The notes under the pieces are model-generated. The model saw only the letters and a list, made by a program, of their open reading frames with translations. It did not search any database and had not been told where the DNA came from. The translations under genes were made by a program, and so were the position numbers. From DATFPK01 sp035264885 (GTDB lineage Bacteria; Actinomycetota; Thermoleophilia; Solirubrobacterales; 70-9): a stretch of DNA of 64,000 nucleotides. Positions 33,447 through 41,627 of the stretch are shown piece by piece (position 1 is the first letter of the stretch; every line of letters begins with the position of its first letter). The stretch covers positions 3,609-67,608 of the forward strand of contig DATFPK010000019.1 of assembly GCA_035264885.1 (NCBI GenBank), in the 5' to 3' direction.

Positions 33447-34816
33447 GCGCCTTCGGGGCGAAGCTCGCCTTGTCGCGGGCTCTCGGCGTTGTGAGCCGGG
33501 CGAGCGGACGGGGCGGCGGGACGACCCTGCCGGGCCGCGTCCTGCTGCGGCTGGAGCCGAGCGCGATCGCCAGGCTGGGCGCCCGCCTGGATCGCGGCGC
33601 CACGGTGATCAGCGCGACCAACGGGAAGACGACCACCGCCGGGATGCTGGCGTCGATCCTCGCGTCGGCCGGCCGCCATCCGGTGCACAACCGGGCCGGG
33701 TCGAACATGACCTGGGGCGTCGCGACCGCGCTGCTCGAGCAGGAGGGCGAGGAGGGGTTGTTCGAGGTGGACGAGGCCTGGCTGCCCCGCGTGGTGGAGC
33801 AGCTCGACGCCCGACTCGCCCTCCTCGGCAACCTGTTCCGCGACCAGCTCGACCGCTACGGGGAGCTCGAGACCCTGGCCGACGAATGGGCGGCGCTGGT
33901 CGACCGACGGGCCGGTCGAACCTCCTGGGTCCTCAACGCCGACGACCCGCTCGTCGCCGACCTCGGCCGTGACCGCGACGGGAGCCCGCGCGAGGCCGTG
34001 ACCTATTTCGGCATCGACGACCCCGGTCAGGCGCTGCCCGAGCTGCAGCATGCCCACGACGCCAAGCACTGCCGCCGCTGCGGTCACGCGTACGAGTACG
34101 CGCGGGCCTTCGTCGGGCACCTCGGCCACTACCGTTGCCCCAGCTGCGGCGCCGAGCGGCCGGGGCCCGACGTGGCCGCGACGCGGATCGAGCTGCACGG
34201 GATGTCGGGCTCGACGGTCGCCGTGCGGACCCCCCAAGCCGAGTTCGAGCTGAGCGTCCCCCTGCCCGGTCTCTACAACGTCTACAACGCGCTCGGGGCG
34301 CTGGCGGCGGCGCTGCGAATGGGCGCAACGCACGAGCAGGGCGCGACGGGCATCGGCCGGATGCGGGCGGTCTTCGGCCGGGTCGAGACGATCGAGGTCG
34401 AGGGGAAACCGGTCTCGATCCTGCTGATCAAGAACCCGGCCGGGGCGAACGAGGTCCTGCGGACGCTGCGGCTCGAGGCGGGGACCGGCCAGCTCGACCT
34501 CTGGATCGCTCTCAACGACCGGATCGCCGACGGCCGCGACGTCTCCTGGGTCTGGGACGCGGATTTCGAGCTGCTCGGCCCGCATGTGAGGCGAATCATC
34601 TGCGCGGGCACTCGAGCGGCCGAGATCGCGCTGCGGCTGAAGTACGCGGGCTGGCCGCAGGACCGGATCGAGGTCGAGCCGGCGATCGCCGCCTCGCTCG
34701 ATGGCGCGGTCGCGCAGGCCTCCGACCGTCTCTTCGCTCTACCGACCTACACGGCGCTGCTCGAGCTGCGCAATCTGCTCGCCGACCGCGGTCTCGCGAA
34801 GGAGTACTGGGCGTGA
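33443..34816 (+). CDS. murT: MurT, ligase subunit of lipid II isoglutaminyl synthase
   Basis: This 457-residue Mur-ligase-like protein activates the D-Glu alpha-carboxyl of lipid II with ATP, so that GatD-derived ammonia forms D-isoglutamine. The P-loop is ATNGKTTT (58-65). A zinc-ribbon insertion with Cys 210, 213, 232 and 235 is the hallmark of MurT. The DUF1727 C-terminal domain (LLIKNPAGANEVLRTL onward) is complete. The start TTG 33443 overlaps the upstream stop by 4 nt. Unusually, a methyltransferase gene separates it from gatD. Confidence 0.95.
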   Translation: MSAFGAKLALSRALGVVSRASGRGGGTTLPGRVLLRLEPSAIARLGARLDRGATVISATNGKTTTAGMLASILASAGRHPVHNRAGSNMTWGVATALLEQEGEEGLFEVDEAWLPRVVEQLDARLALLGNLFRDQLDRYGELETLADEWAALVDRRAGRTSWVLNADDPLVADLGRDRDGSPREAVTYFGIDDPGQALPELQHAHDAKHCRRCGHAYEYARAFVGHLGHYRCPSCGAERPGPDVAATRIELHGMSGSTVAVRTPQAEFELSVPLPGLYNVYNALGALAAALRMGATHEQGATGIGRMRAVFGRVETIEVEGKPVSILLIKNPAGANEVLRTLRLEAGTGQLDLWIALNDRIADGRDVSWVWDADFELLGPHVRRIICAGTRAAEIALRLKYAGWPQDRIEVEPAIAASLDGAVAQASDRLFALPTYTALLELRNLLADRGLAKEYWA

Positions 34817-35535
34817 CCGGCACCGTTGCCTGGCACGACCTCGAGTGCGCCTCCTACAGCGCCGACTTGCCGGTCTGGGAGAGCCTCGCGCAGCGGTACG
34901 GCGGACCCGTGCTCGATCTCGGTTGTGGGACCGGCCGGGTGGCGCTGCACCTCGCCCGCCGGGGCCACCAGGTCGTGGGCATCGACCGCGACGCGCCGCT
35001 GGTCGAGGAGATGCTGGCCCGGGCGGAGGCCGAGGCCCTGGATGTGGGCGGCGAGGCCGGAGACGCCCGCCGCCTCGACCTTGGCCGGGACTTCCCGCTC
35101 GTACTGGCGGCGATGCAGCTGGTTCAGCTGGTGGGACACCGGGCGGAGCGTGGGGCCCTGCTTCAAGGGGCCGCCGGCCACGTCGCTCCCGGCGGCGCGC
35201 TCGCCCTGGCGATCGTCGAAGCCCTACCCAGGACCGACCCGGACGCCCGCCCCCTGCCGGACGTCCTCGAGCGCGGCGGCTGGGTGCTTTCGAGCCTGCC
35301 GGTGGCGCTCGACCTCTCACCCGGCCGGATCCGCGTCCTGCGGCTCCGCCAGGCGGTCTCACCCGCAGGCGAGCTGAGCGAGGAACGCAGCGAGACCGAG
35401 CTGGCTCGGCTGGACGCGGCGGACCTGCGGCGCGAGGCCGAGGCCCACGGCCTCGTCGCCGAGGAGACCATCACCGTCCCCGCGTCCGCCGACCATGTGG
35501 GCTCGTCGATCCTCACCTTCGAAAGGGCGGTCTGA
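34813..35535 (+). CDS. Class I SAM-dependent methyltransferase inside the murT-gatD operon
   Basis: The 240-residue protein starts at GTG 34813, overlapping the murT stop by 4 nt. Motif I is VLDLGCGTGRVALHLARRG, followed by VVGIDRDAPLVEEML and an Asp-rich motif (GDARRLDLGRDFPLVLAAMQLVQL). The C-terminal half contains the beta-rich domain common in small-molecule methyltransferases. Translational coupling on both sides (2 nt before gatD) suggests it is made with MurT/GatD. Whether it acts on a wall precursor, a lipid or something unrelated is not shown. Confidence 0.85.
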   Translation: MTGTVAWHDLECASYSADLPVWESLAQRYGGPVLDLGCGTGRVALHLARRGHQVVGIDRDAPLVEEMLARAEAEALDVGGEAGDARRLDLGRDFPLVLAAMQLVQLVGHRAERGALLQGAAGHVAPGGALALAIVEALPRTDPDARPLPDVLERGGWVLSSLPVALDLSPGRIRVLRLRQAVSPAGELSEERSETELARLDAADLRREAEAHGLVAEETITVPASADHVGSSILTFERAV

Positions 35536-35537
35536 GG

Positions 35538-36272
35538 ATGGAGCTCCGGATTCTCGCCCTCTACCCCGACCATATGAACATCTACGCGGACCGGGGGAAC
35601 ATCGTCTTCCTCCAGCGGCGCTGCGAGTGGCGGGGGATCGGGTTCTCCTATGCCGGCGCCGGGCCCGGGGAGCAGATCGACCCCGGAGACCACGACCTCC
35701 TCTACATGGGCGGCGGCCAGGATCGCGACCAGGTGATGGTCGCGCGCGACCTGGTCGAGACGAAACGCGACGCGCTCGCCGCCGCGACCGAGGACGGTGC
35801 CGTGCTGCTCGCGGTATGCGGCGGCTACCAGCTCCTCGGCCACAGCTACCAGCTCGGCGACGAGCGGGCGCCCGGGCTCGGGCTGGCCGACCTGGAGACA
35901 GTGCGGGAGCCGGGCGAGCGCCTGATCGGCAACGTCGCGATCGAGGCCGATTTCGGCGGAGCGCCTCATGTCATCGCGGGGTTCGAGAACCACGGCGGGA
36001 GGACCTACCTCGGTGAGGAGGCGCGCCCCCTGGGCCGCGTGTTGCGCGGACACGGGAACAACGGCCGGGACGGTCTCGAGGGCGTCCGCAAGGGCAACCT
36101 GATCGGTACGTACCTGCACGGGCCGCTACTGCCGAAGAACGCCTGGCTCGCCGATCACCTGATCTCGCTGGCGCTCGCCCGGCGGTACGGCGAGGCGCCG
36201 CGGCTCGAGCCGCTCGGCGACGAGTTCGAGACCGCCGCCCACCAGACCGCGCGCCGCGCGGCCGGGATCTGA
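35538..36272 (+). CDS. gatD: GatD, glutaminase subunit of lipid II isoglutaminyl synthase
   Basis: The 244-residue class I glutamine amidotransferase (CobB/CobQ-like) supplies ammonia to MurT. Cys 94 in LAVCGGYQLLG is the nucleophile and His 194 in GTYLHGPLLPKN the partner. The N-terminal DHMNIYADRGN is typical of GatD. The C-terminus is short, as expected for the stand-alone subunit. It ends tail to tail with the DUF547 gene, with no gap. Confidence 0.95.
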   Translation: MELRILALYPDHMNIYADRGNIVFLQRRCEWRGIGFSYAGAGPGEQIDPGDHDLLYMGGGQDRDQVMVARDLVETKRDALAAATEDGAVLLAVCGGYQLLGHSYQLGDERAPGLGLADLETVREPGERLIGNVAIEADFGGAPHVIAGFENHGGRTYLGEEARPLGRVLRGHGNNGRDGLEGVRKGNLIGTYLHGPLLPKNAWLADHLISLALARRYGEAPRLEPLGDEFETAAHQTARRAAGI

Positions 36273-37007
36273 TCAGGTCGCGATGGTCCAGTCGTAATCG
36301 GCGTACTCGACCCCGAGGGTGTCGATCCGCGACAGCATCGAGGCGACCTCCGGCAGATACCTGGCGACAAACGCGATCTGGGCGCGCCGGTCGCCGAAGT
36401 CGCCCCGGTAGATCCGCATCAGACGGGGCAGGGTCAGGACGCCTCCCTCGCGGTCGACACGGGTCTCCTGGTCGAGATAGGACCGCGTCGCGAGGCGAAG
36501 CTGGGCGTCCAGTCCGGCGTCGTCGTAGAACCGCAGCGGCGGGCAAGAGCGAGCGCCGCAGTTCAGCGCGAAGTGGATTCGCGGGTCGAGCCGCGAGGGG
36601 ATGGCCGCGCGACGGGCGTCACGGCGGCGGAACGGGCGCCGCAGCGCGGTAGGAGCCCGGGCGTTCCGGCGCAGGATGCCGTGCTCGATCTGGCTCAGCG
36701 TGAATGTTGCGTCGCCGACCCGATACGCGGCTCTCTCGAAGAGGCGAATGTGGCGGAGCAGGTTCCCGCTCCGCGGCCGCACGAGCATCTCGTGCAGGAA
36801 GAGCGCGTTGTAGACGTTCAACCAGAACGCGGTCCGGCGGTAGTCGCCGCACAGCTTGCGGGGACCGACCCCGTGCAGGGCGCCGGCGAGCGCCGCGACC
36901 TCATCGGGGCGGACGTCCGGCTCACGAGCCGCGGCCAGCAGAGCGCCGGAGACCTCAACCGGGTCGGCGAGGAGTGGGCCCGGCTCCGGATTGAGGACTT
37001 TGCTCAG
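36273..37007 (-). CDS. DUF547-domain protein, probably started at CTG and coupled to dut
   Basis: The 244-residue DUF547 protein contains DYRRTAFWLNVYNALFLHE and the later DPRIHFALNCGARSCPPLRFY, which holds the conserved Cys/His pair of the family. The first ordinary start (TTG 36821) lies inside the conserved FWLNVYNAL core and would remove about 62 family residues. The only start I see that preserves them is CTG 37007, which overlaps the dut TGA as CTGA. The product would then begin MSKVLNPEPGPLLADPVEVS. No signal peptide is apparent. Function is unknown. Confidence 0.72.
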   Translation of the reverse strand: MSKVLNPEPGPLLADPVEVSGALLAAAREPDVRPDEVAALAGALHGVGPRKLCGDYRRTAFWLNVYNALFLHEMLVRPRSGNLLRHIRLFERAAYRVGDATFTLSQIEHGILRRNARAPTALRRPFRRRDARRAAIPSRLDPRIHFALNCGARSCPPLRFYDDAGLDAQLRLATRSYLDQETRVDREGGVLTLPRLMRIYRGDFGDRRAQIAFVARYLPEVASMLSRIDTLGVEYADYDWTIAT

Positions 37008-37435
37008 CGGCCGCTCGATCCGAAGCCGCCCTCGCCGCGCGCCGACTCGGCCAGCGCATCGGCTTCGACCGGCTCGGGCGTGTCGATGGGGACCACGAGG
37101 AGCTGCGCGATCCGGTCACCGGCGGCGACCCGGAAGACGTCGGCGGGATCGGTGTTCAGCAGCAGGACCCGGATCTCGCCGCGGTAGCCGGAGTCGATCA
37201 GGCCGGGCGCGTTGACCAGCGCGATGCCGTGCCGATGCGCGAGCCCCGAGCGAGGCAGGACGAGGCCCGCGCGGCCCTCGGGGATCTCGACCGCGACGCC
37301 GGTGCCGACGCTCCACCGCTCCCCCGGTCCGAGGTGCGCGGGCTCGGCGGCGTAGAGGTCGAGGCCGGCGTCCCAATCATGGGCCCGGCTCGGCAGCGTC
37401 GCCCCTGCGGCGAGGCGTTTGAAGCGCAGCTCCAT
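37004..37435 (-). CDS. dut: dUTP diphosphatase
   Basis: The 143-residue trimeric dUTPase starts at ATG 37435 (MELRFKRLAAGATLPSRA). Motif 1 is DWDAGLDLYAAE, motif 2 is LPRSGLAHRHGIAL, motif 3 is GLIDSGYRGEIRVLL with the catalytic Asp and uracil-pocket Tyr, and motif 5 is RGEGGFGSSGR. It removes dUTP to protect DNA. The hflX stop lies 22 bp upstream of its ATG, and the DUF547 gene overlaps its stop by 4 nt. Confidence 0.95.
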   Translation of the reverse strand: MELRFKRLAAGATLPSRAHDWDAGLDLYAAEPAHLGPGERWSVGTGVAVEIPEGRAGLVLPRSGLAHRHGIALVNAPGLIDSGYRGEIRVLLLNTDPADVFRVAAGDRIAQLLVVPIDTPEPVEADALAESARGEGGFGSSGR

Positions 37436-37457
37436 CGACGCCGACCCTACCGGCGCC

Positions 37458-38807
37458 CTACTTGCCCGCGCCGGACCGACCCGCGCCGTTGACGGAGAAC
37501 TCCGCGAAGCGGTGGAGCTCGGCGGCGGGAACACGGGCGTGGACGAGGACGCCGTCCTCGCGCTCCTCGCGCTCGAGGTCGCCGGCGAGCTCGTGGAGCT
37601 CGGAGAGGCGGGCGCCCTCGCTGTAGGGGACGAGGAGCTCGACCTCGCGCAGGGTCTCCGCGAAGGCGCGCTCGATTGCCTCCTCGAGCTGATCGAGCCC
37701 GGTCGCCTCGAGGGCGGAGACGAGCAAGGCGCCGGGATGCCGGAGCAGGACCTCGCGCTGCTCGTCGTCGTCGAGCAGATCGGCCTTGTTGAAGACCAGA
37801 AGGCGGGGCTTGCCCCCCGCGCCGATCTCCTCGAGTACGTCGTCGACCGCGCGCATGTCGGCCTCGCGCCGCTCCTCCGGCGCCGCAGCGTCGACGACGT
37901 GCAGGATCAGGTCCGACAGCGTCGTCTCCTCGAGCGTAGCCTTGAAGGCCTCGACGAGCTGGTGGGGCAGCTTCTCGATGAACCCGACGGTGTCGGTCAC
38001 GAGGTAGCGGCGGCCGTCGTGCTCGAACGAGCGCGTGGTCGGGTCGAGGGTGTGGAACAGGCGGTCCCCGATGCTCGTCTCGGATCCGGTCATCGCGTTC
38101 TGCAGGGTCGACTTGCCGGCGTTCGTGTACCCCGCGAGGGCGACGCGGGGTACCGAGGACCGCTCGCGCCGAGCCCGCATCACATCGCGCGTGCGCTCGG
38201 TGCGGCTGAGCCTCCGCCGCAGCGCCGAGATCCGGTCGCGGGCGAGGCGGCGATCGGTCTCGATCTGGGACTCACCTGGGCCCCTGGTGCCGATGCCGCC
38301 GTCCATCCGGCCGGCGCCGAGACGCTCGAGGTGCGTCCACAGGCCGCGCATCCGGGCCAGGTTGTACTCGAGCTGGGCGAGCTCGACCTGGAGCTTGCCC
38401 TCGGCCGAGTGCGCATGGGCGGCGAAGATGTCGAGGATGATCGCCGTGCGGTCGATGACCGGTACGCCCAGCGCCGCCTCCAGATTGCGCTCCTGGCGCG
38501 GCGCCAGCTCGTCGTCACAGGCGACGAGGTTGGCGTCGCGACGCGCGATCTCCGTCTTCAGCTCCGCCAGCTTCCCGCGCCCGAAGTAGCGATCGGGGTC
38601 GGGCCGGTCACGCGGCTGGATCATCTGCCCGGCGGTCGCCACCCCCGCGGTCCGCAGCAGCTCCTTGAGCTCCTCCAGCGGCTCCTCGCCATGGCCGTCG
38701 GAGATCCCGATCGCCAGCGCCCGCTGCCGGGCTCGCGCCTTCGCGACGCCTGCGGCGCCGTCTCCGTTCCACGCCTGCGGGCTGCCTCCGTTGCTGGATC
38801 TGGGCAC
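37458..38807 (-). CDS. hflX: Ribosome-associated GTPase HflX
   Basis: The 449-residue GTPase has the HflX N-terminal domain with the conserved GGIGTRGPGESQIETDRR (170-187). The G domain has G1 GYTNAGKST (226-234), G3 DTVG (272-275) and G4 NKAD (340-343). It rescues or splits stalled 70S ribosomes under heat or antibiotic stress. The start is GTG 38807. It diverges from the epimerase gene and lies upstream of dut. Confidence 0.95.
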   Translation of the reverse strand: MPRSSNGGSPQAWNGDGAAGVAKARARQRALAIGISDGHGEEPLEELKELLRTAGVATAGQMIQPRDRPDPDRYFGRGKLAELKTEIARRDANLVACDDELAPRQERNLEAALGVPVIDRTAIILDIFAAHAHSAEGKLQVELAQLEYNLARMRGLWTHLERLGAGRMDGGIGTRGPGESQIETDRRLARDRISALRRRLSRTERTRDVMRARRERSSVPRVALAGYTNAGKSTLQNAMTGSETSIGDRLFHTLDPTTRSFEHDGRRYLVTDTVGFIEKLPHQLVEAFKATLEETTLSDLILHVVDAAAPEERREADMRAVDDVLEEIGAGGKPRLLVFNKADLLDDDEQREVLLRHPGALLVSALEATGLDQLEEAIERAFAETLREVELLVPYSEGARLSELHELAGDLEREEREDGVLVHARVPAAELHRFAEFSVNGAGRSGAGK

Positions 38808-38854
38808 TCCTCCCGATTGTAGGGAGCAGCCGCGAGGGGATAGGCTGGCGCGTG

Positions 38855-39847
38855 ATGAAGGTTTTCGTCACCGGCGGCACCGGATTCATCGGCGGTCACG
38901 TGGTGCGCCGTCTGCGCGATCGTGGCGACGGCGTCGTCTGCCTGGTCCGGGACCTCGGCAAGGGCGCCGAGCTCGAGGCGCTCGGCGCGACGCTGGTCGA
39001 GGGCGACCTCTCGCGCGGGGGCGTCATCTCCACCGCCATGCAGGGCTGCGACGCAGCGATCCACGGCGCCGCGATCTACGAGGTCGGCATCCCGAAGGGC
39101 GAGCGGCGCGCGATGCACGAGGCCAACGTGGTCGGGACCGAGCGGGTCCTCCGCGCCGCGCTCGAAGCTAAGGTGCCGAGGGTCGTCTACATCTCCACCG
39201 TCGCCGCGTTCGGTAACACCCACGGGGAGGTCGTGGACGAGACCTACGTGCACCCGGGCCAGGAGTTCACCTCCTACTACGAGGAGACGAAGGTCGAGGC
39301 CCACCGGATCGCGAGGCGGATGATCGACGACGAGGGCCTGCCCCTGGTGATCGTCCAGCCCGGCGGCGTCTACGGCCCCGAAGACCACTCCTCGGTCGGC
39401 CAGCAGATCAATCAGTTCCTCGCCGGCCGGCTCCCGATGCTGCCGTTCCCCGACCTCGGCCTGAACCTCGTCCACGTCGAGGACGTCGCTGACGGCGTCC
39501 TGCTCGCGCTCGACAAGGGCCAGGTCGGCGAGTCCTACGTGCTCGGCGGCGAGATCACCTCCATGCGTGGCCTGATCGACACCGTCGGCCGGGTTGCCGG
39601 GAGAAAGCCGCCGAAGCGGGCAATGCCGACCGCGATGCTGAAGCTGATGACGCCCGCCGGGCCGGTCGTCGGCAAGCTGATGGGCCAGCCGCCCAATCTC
39701 CGCGAGTTGATCAGCTCCGCCGACGGCGTCACGTTCTGGGCCCGCCACGACAAGGCGATGCAGGAGCTCGGCTACTCTCCGCGGGGGCTGGAGCAGGGGA
39801 TCCGCGAGACCCTGGCCGCCGAGGGCAAGCTGCCCGCGGCCGCCTGA
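38855..39847 (+). CDS. NAD-dependent epimerase/dehydratase (extended SDR)
   Basis: The 330-residue extended SDR starts at ATG 38855 (GTG 38852, one codon earlier, is possible). FVTGGTGFIGGHVV is the nucleotide-binding Gly motif, HGAAIYEVG and YISTVAAFGNT are the Ser-side strands, and SYYEETKVEAH holds the catalytic Tyr and Lys. Members act on sugar nucleotides, steroid-like ketones or flavonoid-type substrates; the specificity is not clear here. It is transcribed divergently from hflX. Confidence 0.88.
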   Translation: MKVFVTGGTGFIGGHVVRRLRDRGDGVVCLVRDLGKGAELEALGATLVEGDLSRGGVISTAMQGCDAAIHGAAIYEVGIPKGERRAMHEANVVGTERVLRAALEAKVPRVVYISTVAAFGNTHGEVVDETYVHPGQEFTSYYEETKVEAHRIARRMIDDEGLPLVIVQPGGVYGPEDHSSVGQQINQFLAGRLPMLPFPDLGLNLVHVEDVADGVLLALDKGQVGESYVLGGEITSMRGLIDTVGRVAGRKPPKRAMPTAMLKLMTPAGPVVGKLMGQPPNLRELISSADGVTFWARHDKAMQELGYSPRGLEQGIRETLAAEGKLPAAA

Positions 39848-39871
39848 CCGCGGCGGCGCTTCATCGCTAGC

Positions 39872-39886
39872 CTGCCGCCCCGGCAG
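39872..39886 (+). terminator. Short hairpin after the epimerase gene
   Basis: CTGCCG-CCC-CGGCAG forms a 6-bp stem 25 nt after the epimerase stop. No T-run follows, so any terminator role is weak. Confidence 0.25.
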
Positions 39887-39913
39887 CCTCGTCCCCCCTA
39901 TCAAGGAGAAACA

Positions 39914-40774
39914 GTGCTCACCCCGAACCGTCCGCGCCTCCGGGCGCTCACGCTGCTTGCCGCGGTGCTCTCGCTCGTCCTCATCGCCGCCTGCGGCGAC
40001 GATGACGACTCGGGCTCCGGCGTCGACTCCGGCGACGCGGCGCCGTTCGACGTCTCGGTCGAGAACGCCGGCGGCTCGGTCGCGTTCGACGCGCCCCAGC
40101 GGGCCGCGGCCGGCCTGACCGCGATCACCCTCGCGAACGAGTCCAAGAAGCCCGAGGACCTCCAGCTGATCAAGGTCGAGGGCAAGCGCTCCGAGCAGGA
40201 GGTCGTCGCCGCCTACAACCAGGTCGGCCGGGGCGGCGCGCCGATCCCCGCCTGGTTCCTCGCCGGCGGTGGCGTCCCGACCACGGGGTCCGGTGACTCC
40301 GCCACGGTCGAGCAGGTGCTCGAGCCGGGCACCTACTACGGCTTCACCAGCGGGACTCAGGGCCACATGTCGTTCCAGGTCACCGGCCAGGCCTCGGACG
40401 CGGAGCTGCCCGAGGCGGACGCCACCGTGTCGGCCTTCGAGTACGGCTTCAAGGCGGAGGGACTGAAGTCCGGGGAGAACCGGATCCGTTTCGAGAACAT
40501 GGGCGCCCAGCCGCATCACATGCTCGCCTTCCCGATCATCGGCAATGCCTCGGTCGAGGATGTGAAGCAGTTCGTCAAGACCGAGAAGGGCAAGCCGCCG
40601 GTCGACTTCGAGCAGGAGGTGTCGACCGCGGTCCTCGAGGGACAGACCTCACAGCTCGTCGACGTGAAGCTGGGCAAGCCGGGCCGCTACGCCCTGCTCT
40701 GCTTCATCAGCGACCGTCAGGGCGGACCCCCGCATGCTCTGAAGGGCATGGTGACCGAGGTGGACGTCGAGTAG
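39914..40774 (+). CDS. Lipoprotein with cupredoxin-like domain
   Basis: The 286-residue protein starts at GTG 39914 after AAGGAGAAAC. A lipoprotein signal ends in LIAACG (lipid-modified Cys 27), followed by an acidic linker. Two cupredoxin-like halves follow. The first (about 45-157) lacks copper ligands; the second (about 170-286) has candidate type 1 ligands His 201/202 (QPHHM), Cys 263 (LLCFIS), His 274 and Met 279 (PHALKGM). This suggests a membrane-anchored electron carrier or copper protein. The MBL gene starts 3 nt after its stop. Confidence 0.8.
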   Translation: MLTPNRPRLRALTLLAAVLSLVLIAACGDDDDSGSGVDSGDAAPFDVSVENAGGSVAFDAPQRAAAGLTAITLANESKKPEDLQLIKVEGKRSEQEVVAAYNQVGRGGAPIPAWFLAGGGVPTTGSGDSATVEQVLEPGTYYGFTSGTQGHMSFQVTGQASDAELPEADATVSAFEYGFKAEGLKSGENRIRFENMGAQPHHMLAFPIIGNASVEDVKQFVKTEKGKPPVDFEQEVSTAVLEGQTSQLVDVKLGKPGRYALLCFISDRQGGPPHALKGMVTEVDVE

Positions 40775-40777
40775 CAG

Positions 40778-41614
40778 GTGCGACTGATCGACGTCCGGCA
40801 CCTCGGCCGCGAGAGGGTGATCGGCTGCTGGGAGGCCGACGGCGTCCTGATCGACCCAGGCCCCTCCTCCTCGCTGGGGACGCTGCTGGCCGAGCTTGGT
40901 GACGAGCCGCCGCGAGCCCTCCTCCTCACCCACATCCACCTCGACCACGCCGGGGCCGCCGGGACCCTGGTGCGACGCTGGCCCCACCTCCACGTCCACG
41001 TGCATGAGCGGGGCGCCCCGCACCTGGCCGACCCCTCGCGCCTTTTGGCCAGCGCCCAGCGCCTCTACGGCGACCGCATGGAGGAGCTCTGGGGTGAAGT
41101 CGCGCCCGTTCCCGGGGAGAACCTGCGGCCGCTCGTGGGCGGCGAGGAGGTCCTGGGGGTTCGCGTCGCCTACACCCCCGGCCACGCCTCCCATCATGTC
41201 AGCTATCTGCACGAGGACAGCGGTCGCGCCTTCGTCGGCGACGTCGCCGCAGTGCGAATTCCCCCGTCGGGTTTCGTCCTGCCCCCCACGCCCCCGCCCG
41301 ACATCGACCTCGAGGCCTGGGAGCGGTCGCTGGACCTGGTCGGGGAGTGGCAGCCGGCGAGCATCGGCCTGACCCACTTCGGCGCCGTCGAGGAGCCCCC
41401 GGCCCACCTCGAGCTGGTCCGCCGCCGGCTGCGCGAGCAGGCGCGGCGGGCCCGGGAGGGCGGACCGGAGGAGTTCGAGCGGGAGCTGCGCCGGCAGGTC
41501 GCCGCCGCCGGTGACAAGGGCACGGCCGCCGCGCTCCTTCAGGCGGTGCCGCCCGAGCAGCAGTACCTCGGCCTGGAGCGCTACTGGCGCAAGCGGGCCG
41601 AGACCGCGGAGTGA
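40778..41614 (+). CDS. MBL-fold metallo-hydrolase
   Basis: The 278-residue protein has the metallo-beta-lactamase zinc motif LTHIHLDHAGAAG (His 52, His 54, Asp 56, His 57). Later ligands are in YTPGHASHH and FVGDVAAVRI and a late His in IGLTHFGAV. The C-terminal 60 residues form a helical extension. Glyoxalase II-like hydrolases and other thioester or lactone hydrolases share this layout. The start GTG 40778 lies 3 nt after the cupredoxin lipoprotein, so they form an operon of unknown substrate. Confidence 0.88.
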   Translation: MRLIDVRHLGRERVIGCWEADGVLIDPGPSSSLGTLLAELGDEPPRALLLTHIHLDHAGAAGTLVRRWPHLHVHVHERGAPHLADPSRLLASAQRLYGDRMEELWGEVAPVPGENLRPLVGGEEVLGVRVAYTPGHASHHVSYLHEDSGRAFVGDVAAVRIPPSGFVLPPTPPPDIDLEAWERSLDLVGEWQPASIGLTHFGAVEEPPAHLELVRRRLREQARRAREGGPEEFERELRRQVAAAGDKGTAAALLQAVPPEQQYLGLERYWRKRAETAE

Positions 41615-41627
41615 ACGGCGTCTGCGC

